DNA of 20,221 nt from CBDVBZ01 sp965372355 (GCA_965372355.1 CBDVBZ010000060.1:1-20221); one strand, 5' to 3'. Shown: positions 6,447-14,200, counted from the stretch's first letter. The notes: generated by a model not told the origin, from the sequence alone. Numbers and translations: made by a program.

Positions 6447-8252
6447 TCAAAGCAAGGCATAACACAGAAAGACGATGACCGTCGGGATCAGCGCCGCCAT
6501 CAACAGCCCCACGGGAGAGACTGCGTTATCGAAGTGACCCTTGAGGATGGACTGCCCGGCCGGGTTGGGGGCATTGGCGATGATGGTTAGCCCGCCACCG
6601 CTGACCGCGCCGGCGACCACAGCGTACTTGAGACTATCGGTAAACCCCGGCACGAGTGTGGCCAGATACGTAATCGCCGCGTTGTCGTTGAACGCGGTGA
6701 GCACGGTCGCACTGATCATCAGTGGCAGCTCGCTCAGGCTGCCCAACACCGGCGCGATCCACCAACCCTGCACGCCACCATGAATCACCAGACCGGCGAG
6801 AAAGAAACCAACGAGCATGGGCGCCTGCAAACGAATCCGGTTCTGGTACGGCATCGTGATCTGAGCAAAACCCAAGAAGAAGAGCATTCCGATCACAAAC
6901 AGCGGTGGGTAGTGCACATTGGCAATCGTCCACACCATAAACAGAATGTGTACCGCCGTCACCCAGAACGGGACCGAATCCTCGCGTTCGTCCCAATGCG
7001 GATCAACGTACTCGCGCTCGTTCCTAGGCAGTAACCCCGGCAGCAACTCACGCATCTTCGCCATACGGACCTCTTCGAACCGCTTGTCGAACGCCTCCCT
7101 GATGAGCTCAGGGTCGACGCCTTCGGTTTTGAGCCCCGGTAGCGTCTCCGCCTCCATACGCTGTCGTATCTCGTCGATCACACGCGCCGTTGTCTCCCTG
7201 ATCGATCCGAACAGGGTCTCATCCGCCTTGATGGCCACGACGATGCGTTCAAACTCTTTCTCGATGCGGGAACGGGTGACAAACCGTTTCTCGATGTCGT
7301 CTCTCACGACACCCAAAGCATAATCGTGCTGCAGCGCCGAGATTTCTTTGCGAAACCACAAAAAGTAGGCGCCGTTGGCGATAAGTATCCCCAGGACCGC
7401 CTTCCAGCCAAAATGGATGAGCATGAACCCGCCCCCGCCCCACCCCCAGGGCTCCGCGACCATCAACACGGGAGGGGCCGCGAAGTGTGTGAGTGTGCCG
7501 CCGACGGACACGTTTACGAAAAGGAGCCCCAGTGTCGCGTACTTGAACTTGTTGCTCGGACCGAGCTCGAAGAACTTCTTCGAGAGCAGCAGTGCCGAGA
7601 TCGTCATCGCCGCGGGCTCGGTGATGAAAGAGCCGAGGATCGGCCCGATCGTCAGGATCGTCAGCCACATGGCGGCGAGGCTGCCACCGAGGAGCTTCGC
7701 GATGCGCTCCATGATGGTCTCGGCAAGTCTGAGGATCGGACGGGTGGAGGCCAGCGCCATGATGACCACAACGAACGCCGCCTCGGTGAAGTTGACCTTG
7801 TGGCCAAGGTAGTTGACGACCGTACCCCAGTCATAAAACGCGACGATCGCGCCGACCAGCACGGCCGCCCACAGTCCGAATACGACCTCGACCTCACCCA
7901 GAAAGTGGAACAGCTCGGCGCCGAGGTGAACGGAGTTGCGATCCACCTCGCCTCGACGGATCTCTTCCTTGTGCTTCTTCTGCCATTTGTGCGACAGCAT
8001 CGTGAACTTGCTCGTCATAAAGGTGTGGATGATCGCGAGAAGGAAAACCAGCGTGGCAGCGAGGTTGAACGGCTCCTCGACGATGCGGTTCTTGAGAATC
8101 GCACCGATGCTCTGGATATCGGCGTCGCCGTAGCTATCGAGTGCCCTCGGGAAATCACCTGACCCCTCGGTGCTCCCTCCGGCGGCATGCACCATTCCCG
8201 CGGCCAGCACAATGGCCAGCACCGTCATCAGAAAGGGGAGTAGACGACTCAA
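6447..8252 (-). CDS. Putative Na+/H+ antiporter (PF07399-type)
   Basis: A 601-residue inner-membrane transporter resembling the 'putative Na+/H+ antiporter' family PF07399 of the ion transporter superfamily. It has an N-terminal signal-like hydrophobic stretch (about 4-23), a first membrane bundle with the conserved-looking segments NFTEAAFVVVIMALASTRP and ITEPAAMTISALLLS, then GGTLTHFAAPPVLMVAEPWGW. A charged, helical soluble stretch (about 300-420) precedes a second bundle ending with the family-like GGGLTIIANAPNPAGQSIL. The start is TTG: AGGAGG stands seven bases before it. The ATG five bases upstream of the TTG would be terminated after two codons (ATG CGT TGA). It lies 15 bases downstream of the barrel-protein gene and probably shares its transcript. 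The transported ion has not been demonstrated for this family. Confidence 0.85.
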   Translation of the reverse strand: MSRLLPFLMTVLAIVLAAGMVHAAGGSTEGSGDFPRALDSYGDADIQSIGAILKNRIVEEPFNLAATLVFLLAIIHTFMTSKFTMLSHKWQKKHKEEIRRGEVDRNSVHLGAELFHFLGEVEVVFGLWAAVLVGAIVAFYDWGTVVNYLGHKVNFTEAAFVVVIMALASTRPILRLAETIMERIAKLLGGSLAAMWLTILTIGPILGSFITEPAAMTISALLLSKKFFELGPSNKFKYATLGLLFVNVSVGGTLTHFAAPPVLMVAEPWGWGGGGFMLIHFGWKAVLGILIANGAYFLWFRKEISALQHDYALGVVRDDIEKRFVTRSRIEKEFERIVVAIKADETLFGSIRETTARVIDEIRQRMEAETLPGLKTEGVDPELIREAFDKRFEEVRMAKMRELLPGLLPRNEREYVDPHWDEREDSVPFWVTAVHILFMVWTIANVHYPPLFVIGMLFFLGFAQITMPYQNRIRLQAPMLVGFFLAGLVIHGGVQGWWIAPVLGSLSELPLMISATVLTAFNDNAAITYLATLVPGFTDSLKYAVVAGAVSGGGLTIIANAPNPAGQSILKGHFDNAVSPVGLLMAALIPTVIVFLCYALL

Positions 8253-8267
8253 CGCATGGCCTCCTGA

Positions 8268-9092
8268 TCAGAAATTGAAATGGATCCCAGCCATCGGTCC
8301 GCCGACCGTGACCCGATAGACGAAGTCCTCGGAGGCGATGGTGCTCCGATAGTCGATATCCAGAATATTGTAGCCAAGCGAAAAGCTGAGAAGCGGGCTC
8401 GCCCGGTACGCGCCCAAAGCGAAGATACGCCAGGAGAATTTCGACCCCACACCGAATCCCCCGACATCAGCCGCTGCCTCGACGAACCAACGTCGGTGAA
8501 GATCCACCGGGATCCAAACCCCCAAGATGGGATCGGCCCAGTGGTCCTCGAGACTCTGCTTGCGCTCTAGCACGTCGACATCGATCCTCACATCGTGATA
8601 TCGCAATCCCCCATAGACCGAGACCCGGACCAGCTGGCTCTCGGAATCGCCCCATGAGTGCTTCAGTACTTGATAGTCGACGTGGATAGTCGGAATGATC
8701 GGTTGTACGGTGGCGCTGACCACCGTGCCGTCGGTCAGCTTGAAGATCACGTCGTCGGTGAACTTCCCGCCAAAGACATCACCGTAGACCCGCCAGCGAT
8801 CGCGCTCCCAGTTCGCCGCCCCCATGAAGGCGAAGTTGAGTTTGATTTTGCTGTCGAACAGACGTTCCAGGAAGCCCCAGTCCGATCCTCCCTCGCTTTC
8901 TCCGTCGACATCGATGTCCCCGACCGCGAACTGGCCCCGATAACCGGGAATCCACAGCGGGATCATGATCGTCCATTCCCGGCCTGCCTGAAGAGCCTCC
9001 TCGGATGACGACGCTTCACCGGATTCGGCGGGAGCGGAAAGACCGAGCGACAGCGCCAGGGCCGATACGATTATGAGCAAGAATTTCCGCAC
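8268..9092 (-). CDS. Predicted outer-membrane beta-barrel protein
   Basis: A 274-residue exported protein. It starts with a signal peptide (VRKFLLIIVSALALSLGLSAPAES) and contains alternating-pattern strands such as WTIMIPLWIPGYRGQFAVG, LNFAFMGAANWERDRWRVYGDVFGG and LVRVSVYGGLRYHDVRID. It ends in a beta-strand with terminal phenylalanine (MAGIHFNF), the classical outer-membrane barrel signal. No specific family was recognised. The chosen start is GTG at 9092, directly before the signal peptide, with AGAGGA seven bases upstream. The frame is open to an ATG at 9197 that overlaps the previous gene's stop, but that would put 35 polar residues before the signal peptide. The GTG lies in the centre of a perfect 9-bp palindrome. 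It sits between a putative lipoprotein gene and the antiporter gene in a likely operon. Confidence 0.72.
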   Translation of the reverse strand: MRKFLLIIVSALALSLGLSAPAESGEASSSEEALQAGREWTIMIPLWIPGYRGQFAVGDIDVDGESEGGSDWGFLERLFDSKIKLNFAFMGAANWERDRWRVYGDVFGGKFTDDVIFKLTDGTVVSATVQPIIPTIHVDYQVLKHSWGDSESQLVRVSVYGGLRYHDVRIDVDVLERKQSLEDHWADPILGVWIPVDLHRRWFVEAAADVGGFGVGSKFSWRIFALGAYRASPLLSFSLGYNILDIDYRSTIASEDFVYRVTVGGPMAGIHFNF

Positions 9093-9101
9093 CGGAAATT
9101 C
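9081..9101 (-). promoter_or_regulatory. Perfect palindrome centred on the GTG start codon
   Basis: GAATTTCCG (9081-9089) and CGGAAATTC (9093-9101) form a perfect 9-bp inverted repeat around the three bases that encode the GTG start. In RNA the start codon would be the triloop, and the stem would take in part of the ribosome-binding site. It may be a translational control hairpin or a protein-binding site. Confidence 0.45.
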
Positions 9102-9193
9102 CTCTATTATTGGAGGTTGTTCTGTCGTCGCCAATCGGTTGCGACACCCCCTCTTGTTGGACGCCCAACAGCGACAGTGGCTGTCGGGGTACA

Positions 9194-9661
9194 TCATTCT
9201 TCCGGCACGTAAGAACTGACCAGCAGCTTCAAGCTGGATACGGCTTTCTTGCCGGTGGCCTCGTCCACCACCTGCAGATGGACGCGAAGTTCATTGAGCC
9301 CAATCCGATCGATTTCCTCGATGAAGTAGAGCTTGCCGGCTTCAACATCCAGCTCGACGGCTGCCGAGCTCTCTTTTGTCGACGCACCAAACGCGTACTT
9401 GCCAGGTTTTAGCTCCCACCGGAAAAACGTCCCCGGTCCGCTGCCACCGGCGTCGAGACTGTTGATCTTGACCGGCACGGTTGTGGCGGCTCCAATGGCC
9501 CTCCCCCGTTTGAACAGATAGACAACACCTCTGTCGTCGAGGGTTTCGAAGGATTTGGCCGCGTCACTCTGCTCGGAGGGCGCCTTCGACGTGGCCGCGC
9601 ACTGGTAGAGTCCTGGGAGTGCGAGGACCACAATCAGAAAAAGAAATCGAGACGGGTTCAT
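9194..9661 (-). CDS. DUF2846-like putative lipoprotein
   Basis: A 155-residue exported protein. The hydrophobic N-terminal segment MNPSRFLFLIVVLALPGLYQC ends in a possible lipid-attachment cysteine at residue 21, but the lipobox is unorthodox (Gln at -1). The body has the DUF2846 pattern: VVYLFKRGRAIGAATTVPVKI, a basic/aromatic turn, ELKPGKYAFGA, then VELDVEAGKLYFIEE and a closing helix-strand. The function of the family is unknown. The ATG at 9661 has GGAG eight bases upstream; the frame is open 21 codons further but without a signal. Its TGA overlaps an ATG that opens the extended frame of the barrel gene (ATGA overlap), which suggests co-transcription with it. It is probably the first gene of the lipoprotein-barrel-antiporter operon. 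Confidence 0.72.
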   Translation of the reverse strand: MNPSRFLFLIVVLALPGLYQCAATSKAPSEQSDAAKSFETLDDRGVVYLFKRGRAIGAATTVPVKINSLDAGGSGPGTFFRWELKPGKYAFGASTKESSAAVELDVEAGKLYFIEEIDRIGLNELRVHLQVVDEATGKKAVSSLKLLVSSYVPEE

Positions 9662-9742
9662 AGTATTAACTCCGCTTTTGAATGAAACGCCTTTGAGACC
9701 GACAATCGAGCCGACCCCGCCCAAAAAAGGGGGTTGAGGTAT

Positions 9743-9819
9743 TGGCGACCCCGGCAGGATTCGAACCTGCGACCTGCGGATTAGAAGTCCGCTGCTCTAT
9801 CCAGCTGAGCTACGAGGTC
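9743..9819 (-). tRNA. tRNA-Arg(TCT)
   Basis: Minus-strand cloverleaf with acceptor GACCTCG/CGGGGTC, discriminator G and encoded CCA. The anticodon arm GCGGA-CTTCTAA-TCCGC gives anticodon TCT (reads AGA). The T arm is GCAGG-TTCGAAT-CCTGC. It lies upstream of the putative lipoprotein gene on the same strand. Confidence 0.96.
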
Positions 9820-9987
9820 GCCCATTGCCCCCGCATACTAGCAGAAACCCCTCCGTTTCCGCACCATTTACCTCGGGAGCCGCCCCGCCGAGGGATTTGC
9901 GGGAACGCACCCCGCCAGGCGGCGTATTATTATTGAATCACCTTCATCCACCGCGAACATCGCCCAGAGACCCGAGGAGGCCCGGAT

Positions 9988-11478
9988 ATGAGGAATCCGC
10001 CGCGCAGGATACAGCATCTGATCTGTCTGGCGTGCGCGACGATCATCACCGCTAGTGTGGCAGTGGCAGATGAGATCCCGGACACACCGGCGGGAGGGCA
10101 GCTCGTCGCTTTTTTGCGCGCGGTGGAGAACGGCACTTACGACGCGTATGTCCGCGATAATTTCTCTGAGAGGTTCTTCGAGAAGCATCCCATGGAGGAC
10201 GTAGTCGATTTTCTCCGTCAGGTACACGAGATGCACGGTGGGTTTTCCTCGGCACACATCGAGCAATCGAGCGATTACGCCATCGTGGCCGTGATGAAAA
10301 GCAACAAGCGCGACGGGTGGCGGAAGATCGCCGTGCACACCAGCGATAACGCTCCGTACCAAGTGGTGGGGTTTGACATCGAGCGCGCCGAGATGCCCGA
10401 GGGAGTCGCCGTGAACACCCCGCCACCGTCGTATGCCCGGACCGAATCCGACCCGGGTGACACCACGGCGATCGTCCACGGCGGGACCGCCGAGAAGATC
10501 GACCGCTACCTACGCGACATCGAGCGACGGGGGTATTCGGGCGCGGTCCTGGCCGCCAAGGACGGCAAGATCATCCTCGCCAAGGGCTACGGTTGGGCCG
10601 ACCGTGAGAATCGCATTCCATTCACGAGCAAAACGGTGTTCACCGTTGGCTCGATTACAAAGCAGTTCACCGCAGCGGCCATTCTCAAGCTGGAAATGAT
10701 GGGAAAGCTCACGACGGACGATCTCATCACGGAGTATTTCGACAACGTGCCGGCGGACAAACAGGGTATCACGCTTCACCATCTTCTCACCCATTCCGCC
10801 GGATTCCCCGGCGCCATCGGACACGACTTCGATGCGATCACGCGTGAGGAATACATCGACACTGCTCTGACGACGCAGCTCAAGTTCGAGCCCGGCACGA
10901 AGTTCTCCTATTCGAACGTTGGGTACAGCCTGCTCGCCGCGATCGTCGAGATGACATCGGGTCAGTCGTACGACGCCTTTACGCGCCAGTATCTGTTCGA
11001 GCCTGCTGGAATGACCGAGACAGGCTATGTCCTGCCGAAGTGGGAGGCGGTACGCTTCGCGCACGGCTACCTCAAGAGCGAGCACTGGGGCGCGCCGCGC
11101 GATCAGAACTGGGCGGAGGACGGGCCGTACTGGCACTTGCGCGGCAACGGCGGTACACTGTCCACCGTGTACGATATGTACAAGTGGCACCGCGCGCTTA
11201 TGGGGGAGGAGATTCTCTCAGAGGCGGCAAAGGCGAAACTCTACGGCAAGCACATCGCCCTCGGCCCCGAGGGAGAGGAGTACTACGGCTACGGCTGGGA
11301 TGTGATGAAGTCGGGCCGGGGCACCGACGTGGTGAAGCACGACGGCGGCAACCCGTATTTCCTCAATAATTACATCCGCTATCTCGACGACGACGCCGTG
11401 GTGTATATGATGACGAACAACCCCGAGTTCGACGCCATCGAGCGTAGCTATGCGCTGACGGCGCTCCTCTTTGAATAG
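9988..11478 (+). CDS. Secreted class C beta-lactamase-fold serine hydrolase
   Basis: A 496-residue exported protein. A signal peptide occupies about 1-27 (cleavage near SVAVA-DE). An N-terminal accessory domain (about 30-140) of unassigned type is followed by a Beta-lactamase (PF00144) domain (about 165-495). The active-site motifs are visible: SxxK as SITK (Ser222-Lys225), YxN as YSN (308-310) and a KTG-equivalent HDGG (451-454). The block LLTHSAGFPG is typical of the family. Such proteins are usually esterases, peptidases or DD-peptidase-like enzymes of the periplasm or surface. Having HDGG rather than KTG argues against a true AmpC beta-lactamase. GAGGAGG stands seven bases before the ATG. 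It appears monocistronic. No convincing terminator was seen after it. Confidence 0.92.
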   Translation: MRNPPRRIQHLICLACATIITASVAVADEIPDTPAGGQLVAFLRAVENGTYDAYVRDNFSERFFEKHPMEDVVDFLRQVHEMHGGFSSAHIEQSSDYAIVAVMKSNKRDGWRKIAVHTSDNAPYQVVGFDIERAEMPEGVAVNTPPPSYARTESDPGDTTAIVHGGTAEKIDRYLRDIERRGYSGAVLAAKDGKIILAKGYGWADRENRIPFTSKTVFTVGSITKQFTAAAILKLEMMGKLTTDDLITEYFDNVPADKQGITLHHLLTHSAGFPGAIGHDFDAITREEYIDTALTTQLKFEPGTKFSYSNVGYSLLAAIVEMTSGQSYDAFTRQYLFEPAGMTETGYVLPKWEAVRFAHGYLKSEHWGAPRDQNWAEDGPYWHLRGNGGTLSTVYDMYKWHRALMGEEILSEAAKAKLYGKHIALGPEGEEYYGYGWDVMKSGRGTDVVKHDGGNPYFLNNYIRYLDDDAVVYMMTNNPEFDAIERSYALTALLFE

Positions 11479-11670
11479 CGGTGTGCCCGTCCAGCCACCC
11501 ACCGTGGCGGTCGATGCGATCCCGCTCGTATGATCCAAAACCATCCGGACTGCTCGCTCTTTGACTTCTGGGGAGCAGCAGCCGTGTAGAATGCACGATT
11601 GCGTGGCTGACTCGTCCGCGCCTCGGAGTGTGTCCCCCTGGCAACCTGCTGTATCGCATTGTACAGCTGG

Positions 11671-11681
11671 TAGTTACACAT
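11671..11681 (+). promoter_or_regulatory. Upstream copy of an 11-bp repeat (TAGTTACACAT)
   Basis: The 11-bp sequence TAGTTACACAT starts 33 bases before the -24 GG of the sigma-54 motif at 11703-11718. The same 11 bases recur at 12375-12385, 43 bases before the next sigma-54 motif. It is a candidate activator or architectural protein site. Confidence 0.4.
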
Positions 11682-11702
11682 TCCACCCTTCGACTTTCCG
11701 AT

Positions 11703-11718
11703 GGGCATAAGATTTGCG
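11703..11718 (+). promoter_or_regulatory. Sigma-54 promoter of the HAMP-protein gene
   Basis: GGGCAT-N5-TTGCG matches the sigma-54 -24/-12 consensus (TGGCAC-N5-TTGCW) at the invariant GG and GC with the required ten-base spacing between them. The predicted start is near 11729, just upstream of the ribosome-binding site of the gene at 11745. Confidence 0.5.
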
Positions 11719-11744
11719 ACCCTCACACGAAAACGAGGTAAACC

Positions 11745-12242
11745 ATGTTCTTTAATCGTGGCAGAAGACAGCAGTTCGTCGTCGATAGACGATTCCAACT
11801 CCAGTACGCTCTGGCAGGCACGCTCTATATTGCTACGATCGCGGTCTGTCTTTCGCTTCCCTTTGTGCCACTGCTCAACACGATGCGCGCCTTGCTCGTG
11901 GGAGAGCCCGAGTATCTGACTCAGCTCGTCGACCGACAGGAGAAGTTTGCGATTCTCACATTTGCGCTCTGCTCGGCGTGGCTTGCCGCGGCATGGGTAC
12001 TCTTTTCGATTCGCCGCTCGCATCGGATCGCAGGCCCGGCCTATAAACTCACCCAGTTCATGAACGGCATGACGAGAACGAGTATCGGCGACCGGGTTAG
12101 TTTGAGGAAGAATGACGAACTTCAGAGCGTAGCGGACTCTCTCAACGCCATGTTGGACCGCCTCGAATCGAAAAGCACAGAGCCGCGACGCGAAACCACG
12201 GCACCGGCCGCTCAGCACGCAGAGAAACACCCCGTCGGCTAG
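11745..12242 (+). CDS. Two-TM HAMP-domain protein (orphan signalling protein)
   Basis: A 165-residue inner-membrane protein. A short basic N-terminus (FVVDRRFQLQY) precedes TM1 (about 21-42), a short periplasmic segment of about 25 residues, and TM2 (about 67-86). A HAMP domain follows (about 88-141; RIAGPAYKLTQFMNGM and RVSLRKNDELQSVADSLNAMLDRLE), then a short disordered tail. No kinase, cyclase or methyl-accepting output domain follows, so it is not a complete chemoreceptor. GAGG lies six bases before the ATG, and a sigma-54-like promoter lies at 11703. Its leader (11724-11738) is nearly identical to the pilV1 leader at 12484-12499, which links the two genes. It may scaffold or regulate the pilus machinery; this is inference from context. 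Confidence 0.78.
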   Translation: MFFNRGRRQQFVVDRRFQLQYALAGTLYIATIAVCLSLPFVPLLNTMRALLVGEPEYLTQLVDRQEKFAILTFALCSAWLAAAWVLFSIRRSHRIAGPAYKLTQFMNGMTRTSIGDRVSLRKNDELQSVADSLNAMLDRLESKSTEPRRETTAPAAQHAEKHPVG

Positions 12243-12374
12243 CCGTTCCGTTTCATACTCTTACGCCAACATATTGCCCCCCACTATTGCGTTTTTCCTT
12301 CGCATCCTCGCTATTTGGCGACACCTGGCGATTCTGCCCCACTCGAGCACAACCGTATCCCAATATATGACCGA

Positions 12375-12385
12375 TAGTTACACAT
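12375..12385 (+). promoter_or_regulatory. Second copy of the 11-bp repeat (TAGTTACACAT)
   Basis: An exact 11-bp match to 11671-11681, starting 43 bases before the -24 GG of the pilV1 sigma-54 promoter. The two copies differ in promoter distance by exactly 10 bases, which would place them on the same helical face. Confidence 0.4.
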
Positions 12386-12416
12386 GGGTTCCATCTCGGC
12401 CCTGACCTCAACCACG

Positions 12417-12432
12417 TGGCACGTCCATTGCT
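12417..12432 (+). promoter_or_regulatory. Consensus sigma-54 promoter of pilV1-pilX1
   Basis: TGGCAC-N5-TTGCT is a perfect match to the sigma-54 -24/-12 consensus. Transcription is expected to begin near 12443, about 58 bases before the pilV1 ATG. Sigma-54 control of pilin genes by PilR-type activators is established in several bacteria. Confidence 0.82.
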
Positions 12433-12500
12433 GTTAGTGTTGGTGACATGCAACTTAGGGATCCTCAAGGTCAATGACCCTTACACACGAAAGACGAGGC

Positions 12501-12884
12501 ATGTTGAGATCGAAAGATGGCATCGGCTTGGTAGAGATCTTAGTGGCTATGGCGATCCTTGGCTTCGGCATTGCCATGATCATGCGGACGCTTCCCGACA
12601 GTAACACGGCGACAACTCGAGCTCGAAATGTATCCAAAGCGACCAACCTCGCCCAGGAAAAGCTCGAGCGGCTGATGGACACACCTTATACAGATGCCGA
12701 CCTCGCCAACGGCAATCACAACGATCCCGACAATCCAATCGAGGGCGCATTCACGCGTACGTGGACCGTCCAGGACGACACGCCCTACACGGATATGAAG
12801 AGAATCCTCGTGACCGTCGGATATCCAACAGCCAATCCTGACAGCACGGTAACTATCGACTCCATAATCAGCGCCAGGTGGTGA
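12501..12884 (+). CDS. Type IV minor pilin PilV-like (copy 1)
   Basis: A 127-residue prepilin. After a short basic leader (MLRSKDG) comes the class III signal with cleavage expected after Gly7, leaving IGLVEILVAMAILGFGIAM with the Glu5 needed for assembly. The C-terminal half is a small globular domain (TRTWTVQDDTPYTDMKRILVTV) like PilV proteins. It is clearly paralogous to the product at 18910-19302; both share SNTATTR/TNTATTR, KATNLAQEKLE and the ending RW. The start is ambiguous: the ATG at 12501 is only one base after GAGG, the TTG at 12504 is better spaced, and an ATG at 12474 would give a longer leader. Comparison with copy 2 supports 12501-12504. Its stop overlaps the GGTGA ribosome site of pilX1. 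Confidence 0.85.
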   Translation: MLRSKDGIGLVEILVAMAILGFGIAMIMRTLPDSNTATTRARNVSKATNLAQEKLERLMDTPYTDADLANGNHNDPDNPIEGAFTRTWTVQDDTPYTDMKRILVTVGYPTANPDSTVTIDSIISARW

Positions 12885-12891
12885 TTGCACT

Positions 12892-14151
12892 ATGAAACCC
12901 TCGCTTAGCATCCCAGGAACCAACTGCAACGGTAGCGCACTCGTGATGGCGATTCTCGTAATCTTTGCCCTGACGGTTATCGGCTCTATGATTTCCATGG
13001 TTGCATCGATGGATGTAAAGATCTCCGGAAACCAACGTATGTCGACAGAGGCACTCTACGCCGCTGAGGCAGGCCTGAGCGAGGCGGTCCATCGCATGTC
13101 GCTGCTAAACCCAACGGTTGAGACTGTCGGGGGTTGGACGGGCAATATTGCCATTTCAGACGCGCCCCCGTATGACCCCAACTGGAAGACACGGATCTAT
13201 ATGACCAACCCCGGTTTGGCTCCAAAAGGCAAAGGGAGCGACGTCCACACGGGCACCATCCTGGATCTCAAGAGCGCTAACTTGGAGTACAGCGCAACAA
13301 GTGGCTTCGAGGACGTTCTAACGATCGAACACAAGTGGGAAGACCTCGACAGCGACGGTGTGCGGGATGCCGGTGAAATCGTGCTCTACGATCCTGTGAA
13401 GGTACCTTCTGAGAACTTTGCAACCGGCTTTCCAGTCGAAGTGGTCTCGGTGACCGGCCGTCACGGCCTGGGCGAGCGTCGCATCGAGGCAGAGACGGTC
13501 AAACTAGAGCTTCTTGGCAGATCGCTTGGGGCACTTTATATTGATAAGGCCATCTCGATTTTGGGTACACCGGATTTTTGCGGGTTTAACCATGACATCA
13601 CCATTCCCAATGGAACAAACCCGAATGCCTGTTTTGCCTGGCATATGGGCGCGGGCGCCCTTGCTGGTGTCACGACAACGGGCGACAGTGTCGATATCTC
13701 CGGTGCGGCTACCGTGTTGGGATCACCGACTCCGACGAACACCGACGCCACAAATCCGTTCTACTCGATCGAGGAAGTCCTCGGTATCACAACCGTACAG
13801 CTCAATCAAATACTCGCATCGGCCCAAACGGCGATTACAAACCCGTTGAACGGCATCACCTATATCAACGGCGACGCCACCATAAACTCCAACGTCGTCG
13901 GTGAAGGATTGATATACATTACCGGTGATTTAACCGCCAATGGTGGCTTCCAGTACCGGGGTCTAGTGTATGTCGAGGGTGATGTAACGTTCACCGGTAC
14001 AGCCTGGGTCCTTGGGTCACTGATTGTGCGTGGAACGGCAGATGACAGTTTTAGCGCGGGTAAGGCGGAACTGCTCTACAGTGCGGAAGCGATCACGCGC
14101 TATGTTGGACAGTACTTCCCGATGATCCGACTGTCCTGGCGCGAGCGGTAG
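12892..14151 (+). CDS. Type IV pilus PilX-like minor pilin (copy 1)
   Basis: A 419-residue protein with a PilX-type N-terminal segment: NGSALVMAILVIFALTVIG, then DVKISGNQRMSTEALYAAEAGLSEAVHRM, characteristic of PilX_N proteins that join the pilus initiation complex. A Ca-loop-like motif, DLDSDGVRDAGE, lies at about 151-162. The C-terminal half is rich in short beta repeats (INGDATINSNVVGEGLIYITG, then VEGDVTFTGTAWVLG) that suggest a beta-helix-like end. It ends YFPMIRLSWRER, almost the same as copy 2. It starts seven bases after pilV1 with GGTGA as ribosome site, so the two form one operon. It faces the minus-strand cluster. No PilW or PilY1 gene accompanies this copy. Confidence 0.86.
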   Translation: MKPSLSIPGTNCNGSALVMAILVIFALTVIGSMISMVASMDVKISGNQRMSTEALYAAEAGLSEAVHRMSLLNPTVETVGGWTGNIAISDAPPYDPNWKTRIYMTNPGLAPKGKGSDVHTGTILDLKSANLEYSATSGFEDVLTIEHKWEDLDSDGVRDAGEIVLYDPVKVPSENFATGFPVEVVSVTGRHGLGERRIEAETVKLELLGRSLGALYIDKAISILGTPDFCGFNHDITIPNGTNPNACFAWHMGAGALAGVTTTGDSVDISGAATVLGSPTPTNTDATNPFYSIEEVLGITTVQLNQILASAQTAITNPLNGITYINGDATINSNVVGEGLIYITGDLTANGGFQYRGLVYVEGDVTFTGTAWVLGSLIVRGTADDSFSAGKAELLYSAEAITRYVGQYFPMIRLSWRER

Positions 14152-14200
14152 GTTGTAGCCGGGAGAATGTCCCTGGCACGGGTAGTGCAACCAGGCAGGT

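Noticed and set aside
7326..8162. A 278-codon open frame on the plus strand
   Set aside because: It lies wholly antisense to the antiporter gene, its composition is highly charged and low in complexity, and it has no ribosome-binding site. It is a shadow frame.
9093..9197. Longer N-terminus for the barrel protein starting at ATG 9197
   Set aside because: It would place 35 polar, cysteine- and arginine-containing residues before a normal signal peptide, and the GTG at 9092 has a better ribosome site. It is not fully excluded because the ATG overlaps the upstream stop.
9988..11478. Antibiotic-resistance beta-lactamase
   Set aside because: The fold is right, but the third motif is HDGG rather than KTG, and the extra N-terminal domain fits general serine hydrolases of this superfamily. 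No resistance role is supported.
11479..11744. Possible small gene between the serine hydrolase and the HAMP gene
   Set aside because: No frame with a plausible start, ribosome site and coding character was found. The region holds the upstream repeat and sigma-54 motif.
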